Assembly (NCBI GenBank): GCA_016165875.1
Contig: JABBOT010000016.1
Location: 10,292,063 to 10,356,062 of the forward strand
DNA: 64,000 bases
Direction of reading: 5' to 3'
From: Acanthopleura granulata
Lineage: Eukaryota; Mollusca; Polyplacophora; Chitonida; Chitonidae
A program made the position numbers and the translations under genes. This document shows, one piece after another, positions 10,900 through 22,631 of this stretch. The notes beneath the pieces are model-generated. The model searched no databases. It saw only the letters and a program-made list of their open reading frames with translations, and was not told the origin of the DNA. Positions within the stretch are counted from its first letter, which is position 1. The number at the start of each line of letters is the position of its first letter.

Positions 10900-12949
10900 C
10901 CATTCGTACGTGAGCAAGCAAAGGGAGGTCATACAAACGATTTAAGGTAAAGCTATTACTGCCACATTACAATGTTTAATGACTTTTTTCTTCGCGATTT
11001 TAAATCTCTGTTATTGATATAACTCTTACTCAACGACACCAATTAAGCCAAAGGCGAAAATACCGACAGCTGCTTAAATGTTTATCCTATGCTGAAAGAG
11101 ATTTCTTGTCCGGGAACAACTCCACTCCGAGGACAGACAGACTCCCCCTGTGGGAAAACGAGACAAGATTTCCATGACCTCTAAACGTGCGTCTCAAGGT
11201 CAAATGTCGCGGTGACCTTGAGGAATGCATTGATTCCAACAAGGCCTACGTTTTAATTAAGTGCCGCTATATGATCCAAGCAATCTTTCAGGGGAAACAA
11301 AGAACAGGAAAAAAAAAACCAAAAAAAAAAAAGAAAAAAAAAAAAAAACAACATCTAGGTCAAGCAAACGATTATCATCCCCTGTGCCTATTATCGGAGT
11401 GGTTCTGTTTAAAGTTCTCTGCTCCCTTTTGAGGATGAAATCCGCTAGCGCCCCCCTGTGAGCAGTGCATAACTGAATCCCATTTCTCACAAGATTTGAC
11501 ATTTATTCTGGCGATGGTGGGTTGGTGGGGTGGTGGAGGCTGAGCACAGTGACAAGTTATTCCGTACAAAGGACAAGAATCAACAGCTGCTTCATCTGGA
11601 AAGCGGTTTCACTGAAACATTCACATAAGCCGACTTTTCATAAATATAGAACTATGTAAGTACCCTGGCCATATAATACCGACAGTATACTGGTCGATGT
11701 TGTACACATGCTATTTCAATCTGAAAATGTGAAACTGGTCAGAATCATTACAACTGATTTCTGCCGTCTATACTGTTGCCCCAATGTCATTCTCGCGATC
11801 TTGTTCTTTGCAAGATTTATGGTTATATATGCTGGTAAAATTCGGTGTCATGGGCAAATTAACTTTCGTCATTAATTCGGTGATATGTTACACTCCACAA
11901 TTATAGAATGTTGTTCCGTGGTATTTTAGAAATATAATACTTGATTCCAGGCATAAATTTGTGTGTTTTTCAGGCGGATGCAAACTCTGCAAAAGTAGCG
12001 ATAAATCAGGGTTCACTGACCTCTGACTGGTTGAGTTTGACCCTTGTTAGCTGTTTGTGAAATTTACGAAACATTTCATCGGTCATGCCCTATCAGGAAT
12101 TTGTCTGGAGTTTTCTTAGGGGTCAATAACTATCAGGTCCGGAGGGTTTAGGGCTCGCAGATTTAGGGACAGCGCTGTGAGGCCAATTTTAACATGTAAG
12201 TAAATGGGAAATTAATCGTGGTATGTGGCCATATCTCACGGCCCGCCCAAAACGGCCCTATTCACAGTGTTACCCATCAAGTTCTATTCAGTCACAGCCG
12301 CCTGATTCGCAATGTCATTTTGGGATAATGTCCAAAACGTCTCCACAAAACAATATATTTAAAACTGGGTGCTCAAAATTGGCTGAAATTGTTCTACGAC
12401 AGCATTAGAATTAGCGGTCAAATGTTATCGATTTGATGCATATATTCAAGCTTAAAGTGGATTACACTTTTTGGCCTGTAAGTCCATAATGGTTTTATGA
12501 AACGAGATCCCTCCAGGCTGCAATCAACATCACCAGACAACTTGATTTATTCCCTGTTAATTTTGAAGTCGTAGACACGACCACTCTATATACATCCAAA
12601 CACACCCCCTTTGGGGGAACAATAACCGCTGTCGACACTGCCTCAGTAGACCCAAATAACCATGCGTCAGTGACGTTGTGAGGTCGAGCCCAGCTGCCGT
12701 CGACTGCGGCTTTGAGTAATGTTTGTTAGGTACCCTGTGAAAAAGGTGAGGCTCTGCTCGGTGATATGATGATAATGAGTGGGTTTCTTCTGCACTGAGT
12801 TCGACCGCAAAGCGGTGGTGTAAGACAAAAATATTGGACGCTAAAAGAGTGAATGAATTATCAATTAATTATTAAAAAAAGAAACGAATGAATGCATGAA
12901 TCGATTAATCAATGGATGAATCAATCACCAGGGTCATTAATGTTTCTAA
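10900..12949. other. Non-coding stretch with an A-rich tract
   Basis: There is an A-rich tract at about 11309-11350. I see no gene. The overlapping low-complexity frames at 11187-11569 are caused by the A tract. A worn family 1-like tail occurs near 12790-12890. Confidence 0.4.
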
Positions 12950-13330
12950 CCACAGTCCTGTCCAACACATCCAAGTCGTCTATACACTGGATTGTAAATG
13001 ACCAATTCTACTACAGGGTATAGAGCATGCAATAGGGAACCCGTGAAACTCCTTTCCGCCTTTATCAAAAGAGTCCAAACATGTGTAATCTTTTGTTCTT
13101 TCCCGGTAGTACGTCACACCTTTAGGCGTATGTATGTTCACAAAACATATAGGTAGTGCACAAGCACTACAGCGTAACAGCAAGAAACAGTACGTTTTTA
13201 CTGCGATTGGGACCTTTCCGTGTAGCCCATCAGTCTGCCATTTAGTATCTTGAGTCAAATAGCGAAGTAGAATTTGTATGGCTAAACTAAAGCCATTTAT
13301 GGCATATGTACACAGTTTATCATACACCTA
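12950..13330. repeat. Decayed repeat, unit 1 of 3 (split)
   Basis: Block a (TGTAAATGACCAATTCTACT, then ATAGAGCATGCA) lies at about 12977-13031. Block b (AGTCAAATAGCGAAGTAGAA, then TTTATGGCATATGTACACAG) lies at about 13253-13316. About 220 bases of unrelated sequence separate them. In units 2 and 3 the blocks are nearly adjacent, so this unit looks interrupted by an insertion. Confidence 0.6.
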
Positions 13331-13653
13331 ACTGTCCAGCTCCAACGATATTATGTAGTAATTTACAACTGTCCAAAATCACATCATACTTGACACTTAA
13401 AGCGTCACAACGTGACGTCACTGATCGAATGAAGAACCGGGGTCATTTTCTCTGAGACGGTATGTCGTCACAATTACTTTCACCGGGAATGGAATGAAAA
13501 GCAACATTGTCACGAGACGGAGTGGTATGACATCGCTCATCTGGGATTTCGCCAAAATGAAGAATTTACATAAGTTTCTTGACAGTTGACAGTTGTTTAT
13601 GTAGTATTTAACAACATCTGAGTGGGTATATAATAAATAGGTTATTGGCTTGT

Positions 13654-13735
13654 ATGGCTCTGTATGGACCGGTCCTGGCGCTGGGAAGCGGCTCGCAAGC
13701 TCGCCCCTTCCAGGAGCGCCAACACTCAGAGCCAT
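13654..13735. repeat. GC-rich 82-base inverted repeat (hairpin)
   Basis: The outer arms ATGGCTCTG (13654-13662) and CAGAGCCAT (13727-13735) are perfect. Inner arms TGGCGCT and AGCGCCA, then GGAAG and CTTCC, extend the stem. The loop is GC-rich, in sharp contrast with the surrounding AT-rich DNA. No promoter or function can be assigned. Confidence 0.7.
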
Positions 13736-13769
13736 TCAAGTAAATACCCTATAGGTATATATATATTTA

Positions 13770-13925
13770 ACCTCATAACTTCCCAGGTCCTCTATATACT
13801 GCAGTATAAATGACCAATTCTGCTGTACAGGATATAAAGCATTTATTTTGATAACTTAAGTCAAACTGCTAAGTAAAATTTCCATGGGTAAACTGCAACG
13901 ATTTCTAGCATATATAGAGTGTATG
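13770..13925. repeat. Decayed repeat, unit 2 of 3
   Basis: Block a (TATAAATGACCAATTCTGCT, then ATAAAGCAT) is followed directly by block b (AGTCAAACTGCTAAGTAAAA, GGGTAAACTGCAACGATTTC, AGCATATATAGAGTG). It is the most complete unit of the three. Confidence 0.65.
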
Positions 13926-13939
13926 TGTATTCCGTATTG

Positions 13940-14117
13940 CAGACATTCCCGATACACCGAGGCCTACTATACACAGAGGTGTAAATAACTGTTTCTAATA
14001 CTGGATATAGAGCACGCAGTTTTTGAAATTACAAAGAGGTAAGAGAAATTTGCACAGGGAAACTACAGCTATTTCACTACTACTTGCATTTACAGCGTCA
14101 TCTTTTTGATGCTTTGC
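13940..14117. repeat. Decayed repeat, unit 3 of 3
   Basis: Block a (GTGTAAATAACTGTTTCTAA, then ATATAGAGCACGCAG) and block b (GGTAAGAGAAATTTGCACAG, then GGGAAACTACAGCTATTTC) match units 1 and 2 in order and orientation, with more substitutions. Confidence 0.6.
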
Positions 14118-15213
14118 AAATGCTGTATGTCAGCTGTAAATCTTCCTTTTATTCATTAAGACGTATATAGTGGACCCGTGAGCTGTTTTTTATTTTTTTT
14201 CTAGTGAGCCGTGTTCGAGAGACATGTCCCGTGATAATTGGAGCTTCTGCCTGAGTTCCACATCTCCCAGACACATGTGTGTATTTGTGTTTACAGTCCA
14301 GCGACAGGAAACAAGGGGAGCAGATCCGCCCAAGGCCTACAGCAACATGCAGTGGCGTAGACAAGTGGGAACGCGCCATCTGCAGCACTTCTCGAAACAA
14401 AAGACTGCCCACAAAAAAGTTCACGAAGGAAGTCGTAAATAAAAGCAGGAAGTTGTTACCTTTTGCTAAGATTGAGAGTAACTTGCCCTAAACATGCCAC
14501 CGGTGCTTGTCTTTGTGTCTTTGCCAACAGTAAGTCTACGGTGCGCCGTTGGTATCACGTTATATAGTGCTGGTACTGAATTCAAAAGTTTCCGAAGAGT
14601 AAAAATATAACTAACCGCCCTTGGAGGATAGTGTCTGTACCTTTTGTCCATTTATAAGCTTTCACATTTTTGGTTCCGCTACATGACACCGAACAATTCA
14701 GTCCTCGGCCATTAAGCCTGATGATAATGGTCATATTTAATTTTCTAACAAAAATGAACCAGATTTAATTTCCAAACTGGACGTGTTTCCATTTTATTCT
14801 AAATTTCACCCAGGACATCTTAATGTACAACGCCTAACCTGGAACTGATAACTAATTAAGTTTAGCCGCGGAATTTACAAAAAGTTTATCTCTTGAAGTT
14901 AATTGTAATGTGTATTATATGGGGACGTAAATAAATTCAAATTAAGACGAATTAGACCTCACATATCATTTTTGATTCATGGTTCCACTGTTAAGACCTT
15001 AGGTCTAAAAATCAAGGGCTAAAATTACATTTCAAATTTATCTTAGACATGAATCAAAACTACCTTTGTGGAACCGACCCCATATATCACAAGGTTTTAG
15101 GTGAATTTCACAAATCTCGCTTAAAATTCTCGACTGACCATATTCCAAAAGAACAATTTACACACTCAGAGTCTGGATGAAAGATTTACACGACAATCAT
15201 TCAAGACTTACAA
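14118..15213. other. Non-coding stretch, no gene recognised
   Basis: Open frames of 60-90 codons between 14149 and 14651 overlap on opposite strands and are not recognisable. A short near-palindrome AGACCTTAGGTCT lies near 14995. Confidence 0.3.
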
Positions 15214-15389
15214 ACCAGATTTACCATCTGGTGTCAAGGCAGAATTCACCAACGTCGACAATAGCAATTTACGACCTGGTACCATGGCAGAATTCACCAA
15301 CGTCGACAATGACAATTTACCATCTGGTGTCATGGCAGAATTCCCCAACGTCGACAACGACAATTTACGATCTGGTGTCATGACAGAAT
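15214..15389. repeat. 48-base tandem repeat, about 3.6 copies
   Basis: The unit is AATTTACCATCTGGTGTCAT, then GGCAGAATTCACCAACGTCG, then ACAATGAC. Copies differ at a few positions (CATCTGG, CGACCTGG, CGATCTGG). Because 48 is divisible by three, frames stay open on both strands and the plus frame repeats the 16-residue unit MAEF(T/P)NVDNDNL(P/R)SGV. I see no start context, splice site or other evidence that it is translated. Confidence 0.85.
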
Positions 15390-16970
15390 GGAGTGAATAT
15401 TTCATGATAACACACATTCGTACTTTCTCATTGTGTGACATGGCTGAAAATGACAACGCATTTAATAATTATCCACCTCTGAAGAAAATACTTTTAAAGG
15501 TGAAAATGCAACAAATGCGTGGCTTTTTTAGTGTCCTATGTCTTCGCCTGAACACTTTTGTAAGATTTCATGTACATGTAATAAGTACGGCTTCAGCTAA
15601 AGGTATGTAACTACAGGGAGGTATATGTGATCAAACTCATGTAATGTGGACAGTCTCTTCTGGTGGAAGAGACACGATTTTGGTCCGTCTTCTGTTGTCA
15701 TTCTAAATTGTGACTTTGACATGTTTCTCAATAGATGCATTGTTCTTACCGTTCCTGACAACGCAAGACAGGGTTTCTTTGGTCTACTTTCAGCAACGCA
15801 CGTTCCAGTGTGACCTTTGACTTGCACTATCTGTACCCGAGTCGACTCAATTCGAGCAGTCATTCAGATCTGTGGCCAGACATAAAATTAAATCAAAATT
15901 GTTTACTTTAGAGTTTTGAGGGATCTTGACAACTGGGGAACAGAAGCAAAGAGCCATTGTTTCGGATAAACTTGACAGTCATAGACGCCGATCCGTAAAG
16001 AGCTTCTATCTGTGCCGAACCGGACCTCTGCTGTACATACGCCAACGTCCATAAGTTATAAACATCCGGGCACTTTGTTTTAATTTACTGGGTGTAATAT
16101 TTACACAGGCACCCGGATGTACGTAACCTTTGCACTCGTAATAACCAGCAACCGTCAGTCTCTGTTTACACAATCGTTTCATTCAGGCCTAAGCCAGCTG
16201 CCGGACTGCAACAAACTGGCTTTTGCTAAAAAAGACTCCTGTCGGTGAACAATAAATTCGCGGTGTGTTTAATGTATATAGATAACGAGAAAAAATACAG
16301 CAAACAGACGGTTTATGTGTGACTGGGTAACTCACAGCTGAATAATCTAGGATTGCTGTTGATCGGGCACATTTTCCATGCTCCTCATAGTGGAGGTGTC
16401 GTCCACCATCCTGACGGATATCACTTGTTAAATCAACTGAACATTGAAGTCACTGTACGGGCTTTGGTTCTTTACATTCATTGAAGAAATACGTCCAAAA
16501 AAAAAGTACTGCCGTTAAATCCGTTAGTTGTTGGACGACGGAGTAACGGATTAACCCGTAACTGATTACGGATTAATTCGATACCGGGAAATTAGTTAAA
16601 TCGACGAAAATGAAACCCGTCATCCCTCAGGTATGACGGATTTAAGTATATTTTTAGGGCACGTCGTGCTGCAAAACTCGTTAAACTCAAGTGAAATAAA
16701 TTCATGGTACATGTGTGTTAAATTCTAAATCTTCACACAATCATTAAAGTCAACTTACACACAAATAAACATGTGTATAAAATATGACTGGTAACATACA
16801 CGCAACAGATAAACAGACCAATCTTCAATGATGTAACCTAAAACTTGTATTTTTAGGTATAAGTCAGGTTTGAAATTCATGGCTTGCAGCTTTCAAAAAA
16901 TTACATATTCTGTCTACCAGTTATTTAATAGATTGTTATTTAACACCCTAATCAAGACATTAACTTTTAC
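15390..16970. other. Non-coding stretch, no gene recognised
   Basis: A local family of ACGGATTAA-type motifs lies at 16510-16650 (TAACGGATTAACCC, TTACGGATTAATTC, GACGGATTTAAG). It may be a small decayed array. No gene is visible. Confidence 0.35.
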
Positions 16971-17240
16971 CATGGCGGTCAATCGGTAGGACACACGAGG
17001 TGCAGGTTCAATCCCGGTCTTGAACAGGTAATGCATAGATTCCACAACTCTCACTGGTTGCAAGGCATTGGTCGAAATACGTGGTCGGCGTGTGTGCAGC
17101 CTAACATTCAAAGACCAATTGCCTTCACCACCAGTATGATACGCATATCCGTAGTCACATGAGCGAATGTTCATCAGTCCCAAAAAGTGACCAGCATCGT
17201 ACAATTGAAAAATTCTTGAGTGTGATTCTAAGCTCTGTTT
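16971..17240 (+). repeat. SINE family 2 copy (tRNA-derived)
   Basis: The head has CATGGCGGTCAATCGGTAGG (A-box region) and GTGCAGGTTCAATCCCGG (B-box region, near 17002-17019). The body has ACCAGTATGATACGCATATC and ATGAGCGAATGTTCATC. The end is AAAAATTCTTGAGTG. Inverted relatives are at 18882, 34870, 39000 and 54340. The 118-codon minus frame across it is repeat-derived. Confidence 0.7.
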
Positions 17241-18880
17241 TAGAGCTAGAATTCCCGTCGTAAACCACAAACCTTTGGAGACTTACTCGCCAACCACCCC
17301 ACGTATTATATTCCACGCCACTGGTGAAAGACAAAGTGGCCTCACGGAATAAAACAAGACAAAACTTCACGTTATAGTTTGGACTTATTTTCTCTTTTAT
17401 TTACTTTCTTCCCGCGGAATAGAGGGAAATCTAGCACATAAATCATACGGCTTACAGACAGCATTCAAGGCCAATACAGGATAATAAACTGATGGACACA
17501 GAACTAAGAAGTTTGAATTTAATCCAACTTATAAGATTACACCGTAACATTTCAATACATTAAGTTTACATTAATACATCCTGTTAAACGCAAATGATAT
17601 GCGTTGATTAATCTCGAAGTATATCACTAAGTGTGATATGACAAAAGAAACGTAATGGGGAATTCTTAATGACACATAAAGTATTCAGTGAACACTGACT
17701 TTTCCTACACCTTGGGTACTTGGAGCTTACATATTCTTATATGGATAGAAAAGTCAGGGCCTTCGTATCCAAAAGTATAATTCTGAGGTGTATGCTTTAT
17801 ACTAAGGAAAATCAAAGTCCAGGAAATGAATTCCTCGAATTTCAAATCCTGGAATGAACATTTTCCGTGCCAAAATGTTGGATCAACTTCAGCACAAATG
17901 GTTTGTAAAATTGCATAAAATAACTATATATACATACATGTACATTTATCACGTGACTCTATAGAGCACCTGAAATGTTTATACATGATTAAAAAAGTAT
18001 TAAAGGACAGCGAAAAACTCCCAAGTTCCCCGGAGCAGCCAGATTAAGTAAACCTTGCACTTCACAAACACATGCGGAACGTGACAAGACCAAGTCTTCA
18101 TATCAAACCATCGCCAATTTCTGTCTTGATATAAAATTTGACCTTTGTTTAGTGCATATGAGACAACCGAATGTGCAAAACTGAAAGACAGCAGGATTAT
18201 GTGGATACATGTGGTTGGCCTGGTGTGGAAGAAGAAAGGATACCATTCTAGCTTGAAATACTTGCAACAGAGAACTCCCTCCGCTTTTACAGCTATCTCG
18301 AAAAGCAACGCAGCATACCCGACTCTAGCTTACAGACACACACTGCATGGAGTCGTCTGAACACTTTCGAAGTGATACAGTTGGCTTGTCACTGTGTCCT
18401 GAAGTCTGTTTGACAACAGGTCCCAAAGCAGTTGAGAAAGTTTTAAATGCATGTCGCCATTTCTAATTTACCATGACTAAAAATATACCAGAGGCATGAA
18501 CGTATATTTTTCTCCACACTCGCTTCCACAATTGTCTCCCCGTATAGATACTTGTAGATGGGGAAAATACCAATAATAAGGCTACAGGCATGGTATTTAT
18601 ACTCCACTTCCAAATCAGCTTCTGTTCAAAACATGGAGAGAAAGAAGCATTAAAGATGGAGAAAATATCAACGGAAGGACTATTAAAAGTGTATATCTGA
18701 AAATACCTTCAATTATTTCCGTAAATGTAAATATTTCCGTAAATGAATTAAATCCAGTCAGATCTGAAAAAACAACAACAATTTTTTCGAGATCTTAAGG
18801 GCTAAATGTAAAGAAGCTAGATGGCAATGATGTACATGTGGTACATGCCAGCTTGATCACACCACAACCATATGCTTTTT
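17241..18880. other. Non-coding 3' flank of hyccin, no gene recognised
   Basis: A 102-codon minus-strand frame at 18000-18308 has no recognisable motif and no codon pattern like that of the hyccin exons. No repeats beyond short AT runs were seen. Confidence 0.3.
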
Positions 18881-18881
18881 T

Positions 18882-19100
18882 AAATGATTGTTGTTTAACG
18901 GCATGCTTGGAAAATTTCTCACTTAAATATATATAATGGCTGTCAGTTTCATGGATGGAGGAAACCAGAGCACAGGGGGTAAACCACTGACCTTTGGCAT
19001 TTTACTGAAGAACCTTCCTTCGTGTGATCCACAGATATGTTTCCAAGACCACGTGAACAGTGAAGAGCAGAGGAATCTACAAATTTATCGTAAAAGACCG
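18882..19100 (-). repeat. SINE family 2 copy, inverted, partial
   Basis: The order TGATTGTTGTTTAACGGC, TTTCTCACTTAAAT, AATGGCTGTCAGTTTCATGG, then CCACTGACCTTTGGCATTTT matches the inverted family 2 copy at 34870-35215. The tRNA-like head is worn away. Confidence 0.6.
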
Positions 19101-21195
19101 AGACTGTTGCCACCGCTGCACCATTGCCTTGTGAAGCAGGTCGTTTTCTTGGTTTCTCACGCAACTGGGGGGAAGTACTTGGGCTTCTATCACACTATGG
19201 TATAACCTCAATCAGAGCATCATTAATTGCTGCCTCTCTGTTTAACATCACTTCCAGATCCACAACAAGTTACACTGTCATAAAGCCTGTATACGTTCTA
19301 TACAACACTCTCTAAAATAGTTTACTTTATTATGGCTACATACCAGTGGATTTTTTTAAAATACAAATTTCTGATTTATTATCTACATTCATTTATACAA
19401 ACTGAATCTATTTAACTAAACACAAATGACTAGTGCCTTGGACAAATAAATACAGCCCTTCAACGAGCTTTTCTTCTGCATCAATAATTTTCACAACATG
19501 TTTTGTACAATCTGTATTAAAAACTTAAAGCAAATCAAAATGTCCCAAAGAAACATTCTTGTCACCAGTATGTTTCACAACTTAAAAAAAAAAAACCTTT
19601 CAAATTCTCATTTCAGTATGTCCTATAGTCTGCACTTTTATCATGGAATGCCATGTCAAACAGATGATATTTTGTCACCAAATCTTGTATAAATACATAT
19701 ATACATGTCCATACTCCACATAATTACATGTTATGCTGTTGACAGATTATCCATATAAAAGCAATCTTATGATGATAATATAACTTAAGAAGAACAAAAA
19801 TTTATACATATAAAAAATGAAAAAAATCATGGTTTTACTTCAATATATAATCATTTAAAAAAAAGATTAAAAAGTGCAGCAACATAAAAATACAAGTCCT
19901 GGATTCAATTATAAGTTCTTGATGCAAAAAGAGTGTCTGAATGTAAACAAGTACTGTGAATTAATGCAAGAAAATCCCTGGAAATACCCAAACAAACGTA
20001 AGGGTCTCAGTACAAGAAATAGTTTTGATATCCTTCAACATCCTGCAAACAATGAATGCCCCATGTTAATAGATTGGATGTCAAAAATCTGAGTGAGTGA
20101 ATCTGGCCCACAGCTGCTACTTATGGCTAAAGAGGGGGTAGGTGAACAACAATCAGGTTTTCTGAACACAAGGACAAATGAAAACCAAGGTTTTTGAGTG
20201 TAATATCCAGAACGTTTCACATTTAAAATAAAAGACAGAACTGCAAAAAGGTGGTTTCACTGAATCTCTAAGCATTGCATATATTTAGTTCAAAATTTTC
20301 TACATAACAGTGAAACAGCCATACTTTGTTTGATGTACCACAAGTAGAGCTAGATCAAGCCATCTGTAAATAAAATCTGATTTGATAGGATAGCCTCATA
20401 AATGTGAAAATATCTGCAGTATTATACAGGCATATGGTTTCAAGGATAAGTACTATTAATAACAATGTACACTTTTATCATATACTCTGGAGATTAACAG
20501 TAATATAAAAAAAACACTTTTCAAAACAACAATTTTTTATGTATAATACATGTCATTAAATCTACAGAGGGAACATGAATGAAAATATGTCTATGTTTGT
20601 AGGGTTTAGAGTTTACCACTAACACATGTATACTGTATGAGTTAAATTATACCTAAATTACACTAAATTAAAGACTTTAGTACCATATTCTTCCTTCGTA
20701 TACACATAAGTGAATGCTTATGATTAATCAAGAGCAACCCTATCATGGTGATTACTATAGTACTGTAATCCTCTGAAGTCCTGAGACAAACATGTCAAGA
20801 GAAATTTGACCACAATCCTGCAATCTTCAGCAGTCAAGACTTTGCAATTCTCTTAACATTATAAAATTTGCTCCACTTTGAAGATCACACCCGCAAATCA
20901 AAGTTCAAATGCAGCCCTATCTTCAGGACATGGAATTCCTAGAGATGAAATCAACTTTTACAACTTTACTTGTAACTAAGAACAGTAAATCAATACTTCT
21001 AAATCGACACACAACAAAGGAGTTTCTCCACTAAAAGGTGAGTGTTCTCCACTAAATACATAGATAAGGTACTGTACAGTACCAGTATGTGCCCATAGCA
21101 CCCATGTTTAAAGCCCACACATCTAATGAAGTCAGCAACTAAAACATCTCAATGCTTAAAATTTTCTACACCTCAGTCCCACATGACTTGAGCAC
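19101..21195. other. AT-rich hyccin 3' flank, possible 3' UTR
   Basis: No coding frame is supported. The stretch is AT-rich and low in SINEs, and could belong to a long 3' UTR of the hyccin gene; I cannot show this from sequence alone. It contains a perfect 16-base palindrome (GGTACTGTACAGTACC, 21068-21083) and a short duplication of TCTCCACTAAA at about 21025 and 21046. Confidence 0.35.
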
Positions 21196-21355
21196 ACCAC
21201 TTTCGTTTTTTCTTATTCCTGTATGAAATAACATGCTAGAACCTTATTCAGTATTTGACTCATGAAAATGTTCCAGCATGTTATTCGACACTGGAATAAC
21301 ATAGAGTAAAGGGGTTGAAGACATTATTTGAATTTGAACAAATAACGAAAGTGGT
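21196..21355. mobile_element. MITE-like foldback element, 160 bases
   Basis: Perfect 12-base terminal inverted repeats ACCACTTTCGTT (21196-21207) and AACGAAAGTGGT (21344-21355) bound it. Inside, ATAACATGCTAGAAC (21228-21242) pairs with GTTCCAGCATGTTAT (21270-21284), and the sequence between outer and inner arms also pairs (CTTATTCCTGTATGAA with a TTATTCCAGTGTCGA complement). The right arm has about 43 extra bases. A clear target-site duplication was not found, so transposition is inferred from structure. Confidence 0.65.
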
Positions 21356-21820
21356 ACTAACCTCAGCTTCCCCATGACTGAACAGGTAAGCCAGGCTGTT
21401 TGCTGGCTTATTTACACCTTGGTTCCAAAGATCTCAACTGACCAGCCAGGTAACCTGCTGGCTAATCTCAGTGTACTAAGTCCCAAAGACAGAATAAAAG
21501 AACAGACCACATTTATACAAAGTATACACCATATGATGATTCCAAATATGATCTTCATTATTTTTGGGGGCTTTTTTTTTTACAGTGATTAAAATGGATA
21601 TAAAGATTGAGGTGCTATGGTGGACTTTTTGGACCATACTCAACAGGCTGAAGCACAGTGATGTCAAAGATTGGTTTTTTGCGGCTAAGTAAGTTTTAAA
21701 TGTTATATATACACATACAGGCGTTGTACCATATATATTCCCGTAGAACGTAGACATATGGCAATCAAAGGATGTTCAGCAACTAAAAAGAATCAAGAAG
21801 TCCGTCACTGCACCTAGAAG

Positions 21821-21826
21821 TTTATT
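21821..21826 (-). promoter_or_regulatory. Candidate poly(A) signal AATAAA (distal)
   Basis: TTTATT on the plus strand is AATAAA on the gene strand, about 150 bases past the hyccin stop codon. Such hexamers are common in AT-rich DNA, so use is unproven. Confidence 0.3.
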
Positions 21827-21913
21827 TCTGCTTTTCATCACTGGAAAAATGTCCAAAAATAATGAAGACTTTACTTGTGATCAGCACGAAATGGCCTTTC
21901 AGATGATGGGTAC

Positions 21914-21919
21914 TTTATT
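21914..21919 (-). promoter_or_regulatory. Candidate poly(A) signal AATAAA (proximal)
   Basis: AATAAA on the minus strand lies about 55 bases after the hyccin TAG. This would give a very short 3' UTR. The distal hexamer, or others further left, may be used instead. Confidence 0.3.
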
Positions 21920-21972
21920 TAAATGTGGTCTGTTCTTTTAAAGAAGGGAGGTCCACACCCTGTTAACTCCAC

Positions 21973-22631
21973 CTACACCTCAGTCCCAAATGACTTGACA
22001 GAGGAACCAGACAGCCTGTTGGCTGCTGTGGATGAAGCCCCTGGGTCCTTTGTTCGACTGATTGCTATATGGTTGGAGCTGGAACTATGCCGTGGTTTGC
22101 TCAAGGCCGAATCCTCTGTGTCGCTTAAACTCGCCAGCGGAGCAGTCAGACTCTCATTGCGTAGTTTGTTCGTCAATGATGACACGCTTTTTTTCGACAT
22201 ACTGTCCATGGAGCCTGAGGATTCCATCTTCCTTGAGTTGGCGTTGGATGAGGTTTGGTTTTGGCTATCGGGTCGTTTGATGACACCACCTGGTGGCAGA
22301 GACTGTAACTCGATGGCGTCCACGATCGTGTTTCCCTGTTGACGAATAACGGCCACCCTGACACCTGTGTTGCTAGCAGTCTCAGAGCAGTCACTGTTTA
22401 TAGAGTTGGATGTCGGGATGTTCACCCCGCTGGAAATGCTTCTGGAGTCTTCCTTGTCCTTCCCTCTCGGCGCTCTGGATTTCTCTCCCTTTTTCCCCGA
22501 TTTTGACTGTTTACCTGAGCCACGTGAGGTCCCTGGACTTCGACCAGCCCCAGAGGTCTCTGAGCTTTCTTCAATACTCGGTAAATGTTTGTTCAGTGCT
22601 TTATCTTGTTCTTCTGGGACAGTGATGTCCT
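21973..22631 (-). CDS. FAM126: Hyccin terminal coding exon (disordered tail)
   Basis: The exon starts after the acceptor TTGTTGTAG. Its first two bases (AG) complete the GAG codon begun in the previous exon, giving EDITVPEEQDKALNKHLPS. It ends with TAG at 21973-21975. The 218 residues it completes are rich in Ser, with a basic stretch (GKQSKSGKKGEKS) and long Ser/Asn/Thr runs, so it should be disordered like the tails of known hyccins. The start parallels the human TGQEELMEISEVDEG segment in position and acidity. The last residues are SFGTEV, which fits a class I PDZ ligand (T-x-V at the C-terminus); that reading is inference. No domain beyond this is visible. A 139-codon plus-strand frame over the exon is an antisense shadow. 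Confidence 0.92.

Noticed and set aside
12980..13735. Two minus-strand open frames of 105 and 115 codons
   Set aside because: They run across decayed repeats and the GC-rich hairpin and have no recognisable domain.
21923..22342. 139-codon plus-strand open frame
   Set aside because: It lies antisense to the hyccin terminal exon, whose codons are supported by homology and splice phase.
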